Assembly (NCBI GenBank): GCA_030549175.1
Contig: JAUKUA010000001.1
Coordinates: 434,001-498,000 of the forward strand
DNA length: 64,000 bases
Direction: 5' to 3'
Source of the DNA: Lasiosphaeris hirsuta
Taxonomy: Eukaryota; Ascomycota; Sordariomycetes; Sordariales; Lasiosphaeriaceae
Below the pieces are notes generated by a model. It had not been told where the DNA came from. It made no database searches and worked only from the letters and a program-made list of their open reading frames with translations. How positions within the stretch are numbered: the first letter of the stretch is position 1; the number at the start of each line of letters is the position of its first letter. The position numbers were made by a program, and so were the translations under genes. Below are positions 25,337-36,300 of this stretch, piece after piece.

Positions 25337-26446
25337 GGCTTTGCGTAGCTTCTAGACCATGCCTGGCTTTGTAGGGAGTCCAGGGGGTTGTTGGACGTAG
25401 TAGTCGTGGCCTTTTGGGATATCTACATTTAAGAATGCCTACTTGAAGTCGAATTGGTAGTACTCAAGGTCCTGTACCGTAGTTAAGACCATAAAGACTT
25501 TGACTGACACACAGTTGACTACTACGGAATAGAGATCTTCCATACTCTAACAGTTTAATTCGTAGTTGCCGTACATAACGTAGCGTGCACACGTAGATAA
25601 GGTACCTGTATTTGGGTCTATCTTCTTATCGAAGACCCATTTACTAGGTAAAATATCAAGGCCTTCAGGCGTAGGCACAAGATAGTAGACCCTACGGTCT
25701 TCTAGGCTTTCGCCTTGTTTTTCTATGGCCGGTAGCTACTACGTTTTGTAATTAGGTAGCTTCTTTGCCTGCCACCAGTTCTTTGGCGGCGCCTTTCCCG
25801 TAGTCATGACTTGGATAGTATATTCTACCTTTATGGTAGTTAGGCTGAATTGCTATAGTTCCTAGATTCGTTACTTAACAAGGTGTAGGCTTATGTATTG
25901 ACTATCCTTTAGATACCTTCGGCTAGGGGGGGGTTCTCCTTTGTTAAGCGCCTTGTATGTGCCTTTAATGTACGTTGTACGGCCGGAATAGCGGGACAGT
26001 GGTACTGGTATAGGGTCAGGATATTACCTATTGACCAGTGGAATAGGAGCCTCTCTGGTAATATCCTCATGGTCTTACTTATCGAAGTCTTCTATATCAT
26101 AGAATTCTTTATCGTTATTGAGATTATCTTTTGGATTAGGTGTAGGTTTAGGAGTTGGAAGTCCTTTATCAGTAGAATGTATGGCGGTTTCTTCCTCGGA
26201 AAGATGATGTTGATCTTCTGGCTTAGTTGTCTCCTCGGAAGGTTAAACCTCTAGGGCCTTACCTTATATAGTCTTGTGGACTGTGACGAGCTCTGGGAAT
26301 AGTTGCTCTATCTCACTGACTGTTGTTTCGTTGAAAACAACACTATATTTGAGATTATTATCTTTTTCTAGAAGTTTCGGAGCCCTTACTTCGTTAAATA
26401 CCACAGCGGTAGCTCGATGGATCTCTCTTGTCTTTAGATCTCATAC

Positions 26447-27300
26447 TTAGTAGATCCTACCATACATATCGTCATAGCCTATCAATCTTCTAAGTCTTAC
26501 GTGTGCCTCGAATTTAGCGCCTTTGGTACGCTTAGCTGGCTTGATGAAATAGTACACCTTGTAGAAATAGGTACGTAGGTGCTTGATATATAGCTCGTGT
26601 GTCTCTTCGGGAGTATTGATACTAGTCGCGAGGACTGTATGTAGGCTCTCTATATCCTTGTTAGCTTTTGTAGGCAACAGGTTTAGGACCTTGATAACAC
26701 TCTCTATGACGAAGTACCATAAGTACTCTAGAATAGTATACTTAATCATAATAGCCCTAGTCCTTTCTATGATATAACGGCCTACATATTCTTATTTACC
26801 ATTCATCCATGGTGTGTACACAGCCGTTTTGTTGACAGCGATGCCTCTTCCGGTGGCGAATTGTGCCATTTTGCTATTTTGGAATTCCCCGGTACCAAAG
26901 CTAAACTCTATTCTACCGTCAAGACTAATCATCTTAATCCTCCGGGAGGTCTGGAGTTCTAGGAAGTCGATGAATTGAACTACCACACTAAAGATCTAGT
27001 CCTTCTTTTGACAAAAACGTATCCAGTGGAAGCTGGAGTGTACGTCAATGAAGTAGACGCTGTAATGGTATCTTAGGTGGGAGGTGTGGGTATGCGAAAT
27101 CGTATCCATTCGTAGGAAGTCGACTGGATTGGTTGTAACGATCGGAGCGATCTTGTTGATTTGATCAGTGGCCTTGGCCTTGGTGCATGAATCATAGAAG
27201 TACTCAGCGCTGGCGCCCTTGATCGTGATGCCGGCTCTCTCGTAGGCTCGAATTACCTAATCTTTGTATGCATGTATGAGTCTTCTATATATTATTCCGT
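26447..27300 (-). pseudogene. Copia integrase fragment
   Basis: Integrase core with FLRMDTI, the second Asp in MISLDGRIEF, and TPWMNGK followed by a TAG and then the Glu of the D,D-35-E triad. About five stops cut the domain; 26792-26986 and 26447-26749 are the longest open parts. Confidence 0.85.
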
Positions 27301-27406
27301 AATTAATTGAGGTCATCATGGCCTGGCCGATCAAGTGTTATTAATCGAAGGAAGGATTGATCTTTGCTGGGATAATTGGTACCCTCTCATGTTCCATATA
27401 GGATAT

Positions 27407-27720
27407 CTATTTGCCTGTGGTATGATCGAGAATTCGATTGTGCCTAAAGGACCATTCTAATTGAGCGGCCTTCATTGATTTGGTCCCAATCAGATTGATT
27501 GGGCTGTTAGGACTGTAATAAGATGATGGGATCAGGTATGATACGGATGCTCTACCCATCAGTGGCACTGTGATCTCCGTTGTGCCGATATAGTTACATT
27601 GGCCGATACCTCCACTGGAATTGAGGAAGCGATATGGTATCGTAAGCGGCCGTATCTCTATATACCACTTCAAGTGGTTGAAGGAAGTCTCTGTGGCGCC
27701 ACTGTCATAAATGACTATAT
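27407..27720 (-). pseudogene. Copia aspartic protease fragment
   Basis: The protease active-site motif VIYDSGAT is encoded near 27692-27714, followed by a beta-rich stretch (GQCNYIGTTEITVPL). A frame change separates the motif from the downstream ORF. Confidence 0.7.
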
Positions 27721-27948
27721 CGCCATCTACCTACTTATATGCCTTGAGAGCCTGTTGGACTTCAGGGGTCACTGTACTTATGGAAGACATCAGTGCTCCT
27801 GTGGGCTCTGGCGAAAAGGGTGTTCTTCTTCGTAAAACGCTGCATGGCTCTTCGGATCGATTATACACGCTTGTTATATATCTTCATCGTCAACAATAGA
27901 TGCCTGTTGTCGGCTGGAAAAGGATTGGGATTGGTTGATGAAGGCTTG

Positions 27949-29003
27949 TTATATACCCATGTTAGTAGAGAACAACAGGTTCGAAGATCCAACCTTTGTT
28001 AGATTTGCAATGCCGGATCCTGTGTTCGAAAGTGCTACCGTTGTTACAGTCGTTCCTCTGGCTTTGCGTTCAAGTGCAGTTTTCTTGTATGCCCATGTAT
28101 CGGGAGCCTGTTCTGGATTACAGGTCCAACAGATTCCTCCTAGAGGATAGTGGTGGCTGCAGGATTGATGCGCCCAACTCTTTGGATATGATCTTTGGCA
28201 TTTATCGCACTTGATCTTATTCCCGTTGTTGGTTGTGTTGCCAGATGGATTGTTGAGTTTGTTTCCTTTCGCTCCTTTGACTTCAATTGATGCGAATCGC
28301 GTACCCTCGGTTTCTCTTTTACTAATGCCATTGAGATCCTCCATGAGTTTGGTCCATGGAAGTTCCTTCTTAGCTAGGGCCTTCTCCCAGAACATGTGGT
28401 TCGTAAGGTATATCCAGCCTTTAGGCAGTTGACGATGTAGGTAGTGTAAAAACCTTCAGGGAGTTTTCCACCCCACTAGGTATGTACGGAATCGAGCTTG
28501 TTGCGAAGATAATGGGCCTTGGCGACGAAGGCTTCCATTGTATCAAAGGTCTTACGATTGAGATGGGTATATTCCTCCAGGTAACTGCTGATAGCTTCCT
28601 CACTTTCATGCTTGATGGCTTTACGGACTGTAGTCCAGGTCTTGTATAAATCGCCTGTATGGTATTCCCAGCCTGCAGCCTACAGCTTTGTCGAGACCTT
28701 GGGATCGTTGAGGCTCTCCTAGATCATGATACGATCTCTGATACGATCTCTGTTCCACTTCTTCTTTACCTCTACATCTGTATCGGCAGGCGCTTCGACA
28801 TCTTCGTCGATGTAGTTTTCCAGATCATCATACCATAGATGGAATCTGATGATAGAGGCCCAAGCCTCATAGTTGTTTTCGCCCTTCAGGACTGGGATCG
28901 TGGCCTTAAGCTCTAAACCAATGATGACAGCTCTGCTTTGTCGTCGGGAATCGCGGCCTCTTGTCGAAGTTATGAGGGCTTTTGTCGCGGCTTCCTTTCT
29001 CAA
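27949..29003 (-). pseudogene. Copia gag fragment
   Basis: The N-terminal part has the classic IPVLKGENNYEAWASIIRF start of Copia gag. A middle stretch with KHESEEAISSYLEEYTHLNRK follows. The C-terminal part is Cys-rich (CDKCQRSYPKS...CSHHYPLGGICWTC), in the place of the zinc knuckle. Stops follow DRIM and DSVHT. Confidence 0.8.
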
Positions 29004-29289
29004 AGATTTGGAAGGCTTCTTGTCGTCGGGATGGCCTCACGATTGAGGGCTTGATTGACGGAAGAATGAATACTGGCTGTATTGCTCAGTATTGGAAGGA
29101 TCACTGGCAAGGGATGGTATTGCGCAGTGGTAAAGGAAGGTGCAGATTGGCAAAGGAAAAGCTCAATCGCGGGGCAAGGTGTTGGATGATGCGAAAATGC
29201 GGAAAAAGAAGATATCTTCTGAGTCGCGTGGAATAGGCGAATTCAGTGATATAAGTGTAATTGCAAATAGTTGCGTTGCGCGCACAGGA

Positions 29290-29301
29290 GGGCTCATAAC
29301 C
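29290..29301 (-). other. Primer-binding site matching the initiator tRNA-Met anticodon arm
   Basis: The 12 bases next to the 5' LTR read GGTTATGAGCCC on the element strand, complementary to the CAU anticodon stem-loop of initiator tRNA-Met rather than its 3' end. This is the half-tRNA priming arrangement known for Drosophila copia and Ty5. Confidence 0.75.
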
Positions 29302-29464
29302 TGTGGGCAGGACAGAGCAATGGAATGTGGTGTTGGATTGTGTGGTGTTGCGAGCCAGGATTTTCCTGGCCTGCAACAGCTATCTAGGTGTGGCCCAAAG
29401 GGCACTAGCTAGGCGAGGTGGCGTGTGCGCCCTGCACCCTCGAGGTGGGGCACCACCTCCAACA
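29302..29464 (-). repeat. 5' LTR of the Copia element
   Basis: 163-bp copy starting TGTTGG on the element strand at 29464; carries the promoter for the element if still functional. Confidence 0.95.
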
Positions 29465-29568
29465 GATTACGTTACCGCTAGCGTGGATAGCATCCTGGCT
29501 GAACGGGTCGGTCATAATATACCTAAGGGAGAAAAAAACAGATATTAGATATATGTAGGTTTGTCTGA

Positions 29569-30022
29569 TTAGAAGACAGAGGCGTACTGGTCAAGTTCCT
29601 CACGATCCCACCAATCCCGGACACTGAGTGGGGCTATGTGAGCTCTCTCAATCCCCCACATGCAATCGGTGATACGACATGAGAGTTTCTCTTGTATTTG
29701 GCGATCAAGCTCTCTCCAAGGCAATGGCATAGCATCGTGGGGAAACGTCCAGTTCTCGAAGCGAGGGACTACCGGATGGGGACGCTCTCGAAAATCGTCA
29801 TCGGGTAACTGGAAAAAGTACTCGCTCCCGCGGAGGATGCCATCGTCGGGCCGAGAAATGCGTTCGAAGCCTTGGGCACCGGCCTCGCGTGTCGCGAAGA
29901 AGCCGGTAGAGGTGTTGCCGGTGGCGATGCCGCAGGCGACCAGAGCCGTATTGTAATCAATTCCACCGTCGTCGAGGGCACGCAGGCAAAGGAGCGTGTT
30001 TTTGGCTGCGAAATAATCTGAA
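29569..30022 (-). pseudogene. C-terminal fragment of a fungal HNH-nuclease-like protein
   Basis: One open frame of about 150 codons ends at a TAA (29571-29569) 100 bp from the Copia element. It carries features of the fungal HNH family: SDYFAAKNTLLCLRALDDG, then ILRGSEYFF, PVVPRFENWTFPHDAMP, and an HNH-like end, CRITDCMWGIERAHIAP. Full family members are several hundred residues with an extended C-terminus; this one stops right after the HNH core and has no credible start. Upstream sequence to 30430 has more protein-like bits broken by stops. Likely a truncated relic. Confidence 0.6.
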
Positions 30023-30432
30023 CAGGTTCTGCCAGGCCTTACCGCCCTACCAGACTGGTCAAATTTCCCTCTGAGGCCCAGTTCTCGTCCCAGTCATTCG
30101 AGCGTCCGAAAGTCGTATGTTATCAATTTGCCTTTAGGCCGCGAGGGAAGTCCCCTGGGCGGCCGTTTAACCGAGGTATTGGCCCAAGAAGCGTGTCGAC
30201 GTAGTTTTATCAACGGTTATGTTAGCCTTCGATCTGTAGGCTTTACTAATGAAGTCTTTCAGGATTGAACTGTAATGTGTTAGATACCGTCCTTTCTATT
30301 AAGGCCGTCTAGCGTTTTAAGTATGGTGTTTATCTCCATAATAGCAGTGCGCGTAAATTGCTTCAGGTCGTCGTACATAGCTTGTTCTTTTGCTGTCAGG
30401 GGTACGCCTTCTTCTCCTCTAGCTAAGAGGTT

Positions 30433-30826
30433 TGTAACAACCTAGGTTGGTATATCACGTGACTGTCACGTGATTTGATGATCTGTATGATCTGTCTGCT
30501 CTGTCACAGATCACGCAGATCAGACAACACTCATTAAGAAAAGATACACAGATACTTTCATAGTTATTAGATATAAGTAGTCAACGTGTTAGACGCCTTA
30601 GAGCGTGAGGATTCCTGTTCCTCACGCAAGCAATCACATTCTGCTGTATCCCAAAGTATTACCCACTTCGGTGATAGCAATTTGTTTGACAGAGTGTGGT
30701 AACCCATCTGAGAGACTTGCCTTCCACGATTAATCATCCCTTACACTATAATCGAACTAGATGTTCTACCTTGCGATCTATGATTCAACGCTAGATACTT
30801 AGCTACTTAGCGCACAGGTTGTAACA
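30433..30826. repeat. LTR-like relic
   Basis: Bounded by 11-bp imperfect inverted ends (TGTAACAACCT ... AGGTTGTAACA), with the AT-rich TATAAG-type core of fungal LTRs inside. No matching target duplication was found, so it may be an old solo LTR or a chance pairing. Confidence 0.45.
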
Positions 30827-31080
30827 GTAGATTAGTCTCACGTTTCTACGCCGATAGGAGTTGTTAAACATTATTTCGTATCATTTTAAAAATAATTCTG
30901 TTTAGTACTTTATTTCGCCTCACCGTAGTTAAGCATACGACACTATCTGTAGAATGTTTCATTGTCTTTATGTTACGTCAGTCGGAGCCAGAGAATCTGC
31001 CTTCTAAATACAGCTACTTGACGAGCACTAAGGGTCTCGACGTACGACATACCCCTTCATCTCTTAACAATCCCACGAGC
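30827..31080. other. AT-rich, no gene
   Basis: Low-complexity AT-rich sequence between the LTR-like relic and the dispersed repeat; nothing coding. Confidence 0.4.
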
Positions 31081-31386
31081 AACAATATCAACGGCTAGTG
31101 ATGGATACAAGCATTCCAGACGGAAGGAGGCACACATTGTCTGTGAAGTTTTAGATGGTGGCTATTGCGAATTCAAATGTCCCAGCTCCGGGCCCCTGCT
31201 TACACGGGGACCATTTTTGGGCTCTTCGGTTAAAAAAACTGTCCCTTCACAACTAGGCTGTGCTGCTGCTCAATGGGCAGATATTAGCCGAAGCTGAGCC
31301 AGGACTGATCTAGACTGATCAAAGCTGACGAAAATTCACGTGGCTATGAGCATGAGGTGGCCGTCGATTTTAGGGTGGTATAACAT
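31081..31386. repeat. Dispersed repeat, copy A
   Basis: About 300 bp that aligns by eye along most of its length with 58043-58305 in the same orientation, with small gaps. Shared blocks include gcagatattagccgaagctg and gtcgattttagggtgg. It ends exactly where the 2EXR gene's stop codon begins. No ORF; probably a non-autonomous or decayed mobile element. Confidence 0.75.
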
Positions 31387-32643
31387 TCAGTCGAGCCTCG
31401 GGGGGAGCACATTGTCAAGCTCAATGACCCGAAGCGTCTCTGCGTCCCAGCCCACGCTTGAGGAGTGCACATAATGCGGCGACATGAGCTCCGAGTTCCT
31501 TCCAAGCTTGCGGTCTCGGCACACCTCGACCCATTCCGCCTTCTTCCCCCTCCTCGCCATTGTATACTCAACAAACGTCGCCGCCTTCACATCCAGGCCC
31601 TTGAACGTCGCCGTCACGAGATCCCACGCATAGCCCGGACCTCCCCGCAGGGGCGTGAGCCCGACGCGCGCGAGGCCTCCGTTGTTCAGATCATACACCT
31701 GGCGCGTGAGATAGAACCGCAGGCCCGTTCGGCATTCGGGGTTGTGGCTTCCGTTGTAGTACGTCGACCCACGCACCGTCATGGTGTCTTGAACGGCACT
31801 AGGAATCTCGCGCAGACGGCAGCGACGGGCCGGAGGCATGAACCCCTCGCGGATCCAGTTGTCGGCTGTCGGCGAGGAATGGGCAAAGACGATGGTGAGG
31901 GTCCGCAGCCGCGGACTGTAGTCCTGGATCAACCGGGCCAGGGCGTCCCTGGATCCGCCGGAACAAAAGGCGGAGGACGGGATGGCGATGTGGCGCAGTG
32001 AGGCCGCCAGCCGGGAGTTCCGGGCCTCAGCCAGTTTGGAGTAGATGGCGTGTTGATGCTGGCCCCAGTACAGGGTGTCGATGGCCGGGTTGAAGGCGCG
32101 GAACGGGACGTGGAGGCCGGCGGAGGTGGAGAAGCGGAGGCGGAAGTAGCCCGACTTGAGGGCGGCGATACGGGCCTCGGCGCAGGCGTGGAGCAGCGGG
32201 GGCCAGTCTGTGTCGACGAACAGCGGCTGGAGCGGGTCGTCGTGTCGCAGAAAGAATGGCCATGCCACACAAACTTCTGGCGAGGTTGGATGCGATGCGG
32301 CGGCGGACTCCCAGATCATGAGCCGGAGCTCGGCAGGCAATTGGGGAAAGACTTCAAAAGCTTGGATCTTGGTCGCCTTTGTCCTGGCTCTCACGGACCT
32401 CTGCTTCGGCCGCTGCCGCTTTCGCGATTGAGATGAAACCTCGGCAATCGAAATGCTTATAGATGGCGCTGAATTTTGCCTCTCTGGTCGTCTCCTTGCC
32501 GTGCTCGGGGCAGCCACTGGGGCCGCAGGAGGAAGTCGCGGCGCCTCTCGTCGCAAATGTGGGGAAGTCAAGACTCGGCTTTGGTCGCCATTTTCATTTG
32601 TTGTCGCCGACTGGCGCGCCTGGATCCTCCCAGATCGCCTCAT
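31387..32643 (-). CDS. 2EXR-domain protein
   Basis: Single-exon gene of 418 residues, started at the first ATG (32643, A at -3); the frame is open further upstream but only from non-ATG codons. A basic, low-complexity N-terminus (~90 residues) is followed by the diagnostic 2EXR start FEVFPQLPAELRLMIWESAA. The rest has the spaced motifs of the family (HACAEARIAAL, NPAIDTLYWG). This family is expanded in filamentous fungi and its role is unknown; the LPxELR stretch resembles an F-box-like helix, but that is not proof of ubiquitin ligase activity. The reading frame is intact. Confidence 0.88.
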   Translation of the reverse strand: MRRSGRIQARQSATTNENGDQSRVLTSPHLRREAPRLPPAAPVAAPSTARRRPERQNSAPSISISIAEVSSQSRKRQRPKQRSVRARTKATKIQAFEVFPQLPAELRLMIWESAAASHPTSPEVCVAWPFFLRHDDPLQPLFVDTDWPPLLHACAEARIAALKSGYFRLRFSTSAGLHVPFRAFNPAIDTLYWGQHQHAIYSKLAEARNSRLAASLRHIAIPSSAFCSGGSRDALARLIQDYSPRLRTLTIVFAHSSPTADNWIREGFMPPARRCRLREIPSAVQDTMTVRGSTYYNGSHNPECRTGLRFYLTRQVYDLNNGGLARVGLTPLRGGPGYAWDLVTATFKGLDVKAATFVEYTMARRGKKAEWVEVCRDRKLGRNSELMSPHYVHSSSVGWDAETLRVIELDNVLPPRLD

Positions 32644-33318
32644 GCTATTTTTTCCCCCTCTCGTTTCTAGTTGTTGTCTGATGTGGATTTGAAGAAAGGA
32701 TGGAGATGGTGGCAGACGGCTGGTGGTGGTCAAGTCCTAATAAGTCGGGCAGGTCTGGCGAAGCTGACGGGCGGCTGCCTAATCCTTGGCGCTACACTGC
32801 ACTGCACTGTTGCGGTATCAGTTATCCAGAGCATATTTTGCATGTCGCAAGTCTTTGCGGTGAGAAAGGGAAATAACCTACTATAATCAAATCTGTTTGT
32901 CCGCGCGAGGCCAGTGTCGTGCACCGCTAATTGAGAGAAATTTTAGTTACAAGAATGAAGTGAGTATCTGATTGAAAACTCAATCCTTATGAAAAAGCGA
33001 CATACTCCCCGATATGGGTATATATAGCTTAAGGAGCTTATGTAGACGGTCAATAGCTTATATAAGATACACGGTATCGAGATTCTCTCCGGTATTAAAT
33101 CCCTAAAACTAATACTAATAGGCGAATGACACTCGTTTTCTACGATACCCTAACAACGACAATATTTTGCTGATACCACCTACATTTACCTCTGCCAAGC
33201 TCCTACACCCTGGTCGGGGGTTTGGGTCGGCCCGGCTGCTCATTTAACGGGTGGTATGAAGGAGAACGGTGGGAGCCGGAAACGAGTTAATAGGTAGGTA
33301 TCTGCTGGTCAGACAGAG
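32644..33318. other. Intergenic, AT-rich centre
   Basis: Upstream region of the 2EXR gene and, from about 32900, AT-rich sequence with many TA dinucleotides resembling RIP-decayed repeat. No gene. Confidence 0.4.
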
Positions 33319-36300
33319 CTAGGCGCACCGTCGCTCCCCGCCTGGGAACGGCAGGGGGTCGAGCCTGGCCGATTTGAATTTGGCCATCAGAATCTCCCAA
33401 TCCGCCCGGCCACATCTGCGAAGCGAACCGCCGGCTTGGGTTAGTAGTAGGCACATATCACGCCGCTCCTCTAGCGTGAGGTACCGCGACGAGTGCAGCG
33501 CTTGGACAACGACATCTAGCGGCGTCTCCCCGTGTGGCGTCAGCGAGTTGGGGTTGGCGCCCCTACCTAGGAGGTACTCGGCAGTTGCGGGGAGGCTGAA
33601 GTGCAAGGGTTTTCCACCAAGGTCGCCGTAGGGGAAGCACAGTAGGTCCACCTCGAGGTTGGTGCACCCGGCGAGCGCGGCCTTGATTAGCTGGTCAGAC
33701 TCGTCAGCCTCAAACGGTCGCTCGAACGAGCTGTCGTCGTTGCGATCTCGCGTGATCAGCTTGCTCAGCCCGGACACATCACGGTCCAGCTTGCAGCCGT
33801 GTGCTATCAAGAACTCGACCATGGCTACGGCTTCTTGGACCTTGCAGAGGCTCTTATCGAATGACCACATGACGAGTGATAGGAATGACTCCGACTCCGA
33901 GGACTTTGCGATGATGGCGTCGTTCTGGTCGAGCGCCTCCTGGATGGAGAGATGGAGCATGCCGGAGACGGCGACCCCAATTGGCGACACCTTCAACCTG
34001 GGGAGGCGTTGCGTCACGTCTGATTGAATGCCACGCTCCAAGAGGTAGCCAGGTATGGTGAAGTTGCCGTCCCGAAGCAGGTCATAGACGCCAACTCCCG
34101 TCGTCTTCTCGGACTGGTACGCGTGACGCAGGATTGTCGGGTTGACCTGGAATTCCCGGCCGCAGAGCAGGTACTTGGTTAGGAAAGTATGCCCGTTCTC
34201 CACCATGATGTGCGCCAGCTGCCCGAGGACTACGCGTTTAAACTCGGGCTGTTCGACGAACTCCAGCACAGTCTGGTGCAGAAGCTGGAGCTGGCGGAGG
34301 GTCGTCTGCCCGACATGCGTGTTGACCACTTCAATCAAGCCACCCGAGACGTCGCGTAGCCGGCCCTCGGCTCCACCTTTTGACATGTCTCCGAGGCCTT
34401 GACTTATTTCCAGGAGCTGTTCGTAGCCGCTGACGGCTGAGCACGCTAGCATGGCTGGTACCTGGTCGAGAGAAGTGGCATCGTATGACCGGCAGACGCA
34501 TTCAAGCAGGCAGTACGTCTCCCATCTAGAGGATGGCGATATCCGCTCGATTATCGCGCTGTAGTAGTCAACCAGGTTCTCGGGGAGCGCTTTCAGCGTG
34601 CGCAGGAGTTCTTTCCGGAGGCCCCGGGAATCCATATCGGCCGCGACGCAGCCGGCCGCATGACGACAGAGATCGTGCATGACGAGCTTTACCCACAAGA
34701 ACACCCCTCGTGCCCTCTGAACAATGTACCCAATTAGCCGTATGATTTCTTTGGTACCCGGCACATCCGGCTAGATGATTTGGGCGCAGAGTTAACGAAT
34801 GTCGTCCTATGTGTGGTCGTGGATGTCGAACCCCGGACAGTCTCTAAACCCTTCGATGAAGACGTTCCAGGGACGACTGGAGAAGAGGACCCGAATGCGC
34901 GTCTGTGAGCCTGGCTTCTCCTTAACGAGGCCCTTGAGAAAATCGGCAATAAATTCGGGGGGGCCGTCGTACTCGTCTAGGGCGTCGAGGAAAAGAAATA
35001 TGTCGAGATGTACCAATTTTTGGTTAAGGACTAGCTCCAAGGCCTGATCGAGCTTGGCCTTTGACCACTTTTCTAATTCGACGTAAGGATGATAGAACTC
35101 ACGGCGGCGGTGACGTTAGACGATATCATCGATCATAGTCACAGACCGCCTCCTCATGTCACCCTGGGCATTAGGATATGTTAGGGCTACTAGAGACACT
35201 AGTTTGTCCCGCAAATCGATCGCCTTACTCCACTTCAATACCGCAGATAAAAATAAAGTTATTGTTATGTCGTCCCATTCCGTACAGTAAATCGGTGGGC
35301 TGATGGAACGGAGTTGGCCCTCCGGTGTCAGTGGCGGCGGCGGCGGCGGCTTACCCGGTTCGCCCTGCTGAGTGGGGGGTAGATTTAGAATCAGCTCCTT
35401 CCGAGCCAGGACGGATCTTTCGACGAGGTGCCAGATGGAATCGACGCCCGGCACGGAACGTATAGACCGCTGAATAATTTCCCTCAGCTTTCGACGGTCG
35501 AACTGGCACTCCCAGATGGTGGCAATTGCGGCGTGTGCGCGAGAATCGAGTTTGAGGCCGCAGGAGTCGATCAGGCGAACCAAATCAACCCGGAGGCTGC
35601 CCAGGTTGTGACTTTGCAACTGCTCTTGGTACCGATTTTGAAACATGGGAAGAAGAGGAGTAAGCATGTCATTCTCGTCTTCCAGGAGCTAGCTAAGAAT
35701 ACTTCGGACAAGGCCTTCAAAAGACTTCTAGGAGGCGTCTCCCCGATAGTGGAAGAAGAAGGCTACTTAGATAGGCCGAATGTTACCTTGCCAGCCCTTG
35801 ACTAGTTGCCATGTCCGACGGTCTCCGTATAGGAACTTTATCATGGTGGACTTGCCAGAGGCTAGACGGCCCCGTATCTAAAAGAGCCCCTTCCCTTGCT
35901 ACAGCTAGTTGGTCAGTCTAATAGAAGGGTTAGTGAAGACCCATTCGAATGAGAAACCGGCCCACGCGTCGATTTGTGCCAGCCTGTGGTCACGTTTCGG
36001 AGATTGAATAGACTATATAATAGCTACTCCGTTCAGCTATCAGTTCCGCCCGGGATATGAAAGGAGGACCGAAAATTGGTCTTATAAACCCTGTCCCAAA
36101 ATTCTGGGTCTAACCACGGGTCCGAGAATCCGCTTATCATCTTGGTCGCTGGCTGGACCTGGGGAAGCAAGGAGGTGAGCCTGGTCGGATCAATGCCTTG
36201 TATCCATCGCTCTTCCATGGCCGCGAGCGGCTCGTATCTCGGCATCCCCCGCAGCTTGTATGCAATGATGGCGATCAAGTGATGGCCGGGCGATAACTTG

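Larger units (their letters stand above)
23877..29464 (-). mobile_element. Complete Ty1/Copia LTR retrotransposon, interior inactivated
   Basis: Identical-length LTRs (23877-24039 and 29302-29464, 163 bp each) differ at three sites, all transitions. The element is flanked on both sides by the 5-bp duplication GATTA (23872-23876 and 29465-29469). It reads on the minus strand in Copia order: gag, protease, integrase, reverse transcriptase, RNase H. Each domain is recognisable, but frames are interrupted by many stops, often TAG/TAA where Gln is expected. Total length 5,588 bp. The matching LTRs and intact duplication show one recent insertion; the protein-coding part could not support its own movement now. 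Confidence 0.95.

Noticed and set aside
32644..32733. Longer N-terminus for the 2EXR protein
   Set aside because: The extension begins at a non-ATG codon; the first ATG in frame is at 32643.
33319..35910. Stop-codon reassignment (TAG/TAA read as Gln)
   Set aside because: Intact genes here end normally at TAG, TAA or TGA and show no internal stops, so mutation is the simpler explanation.
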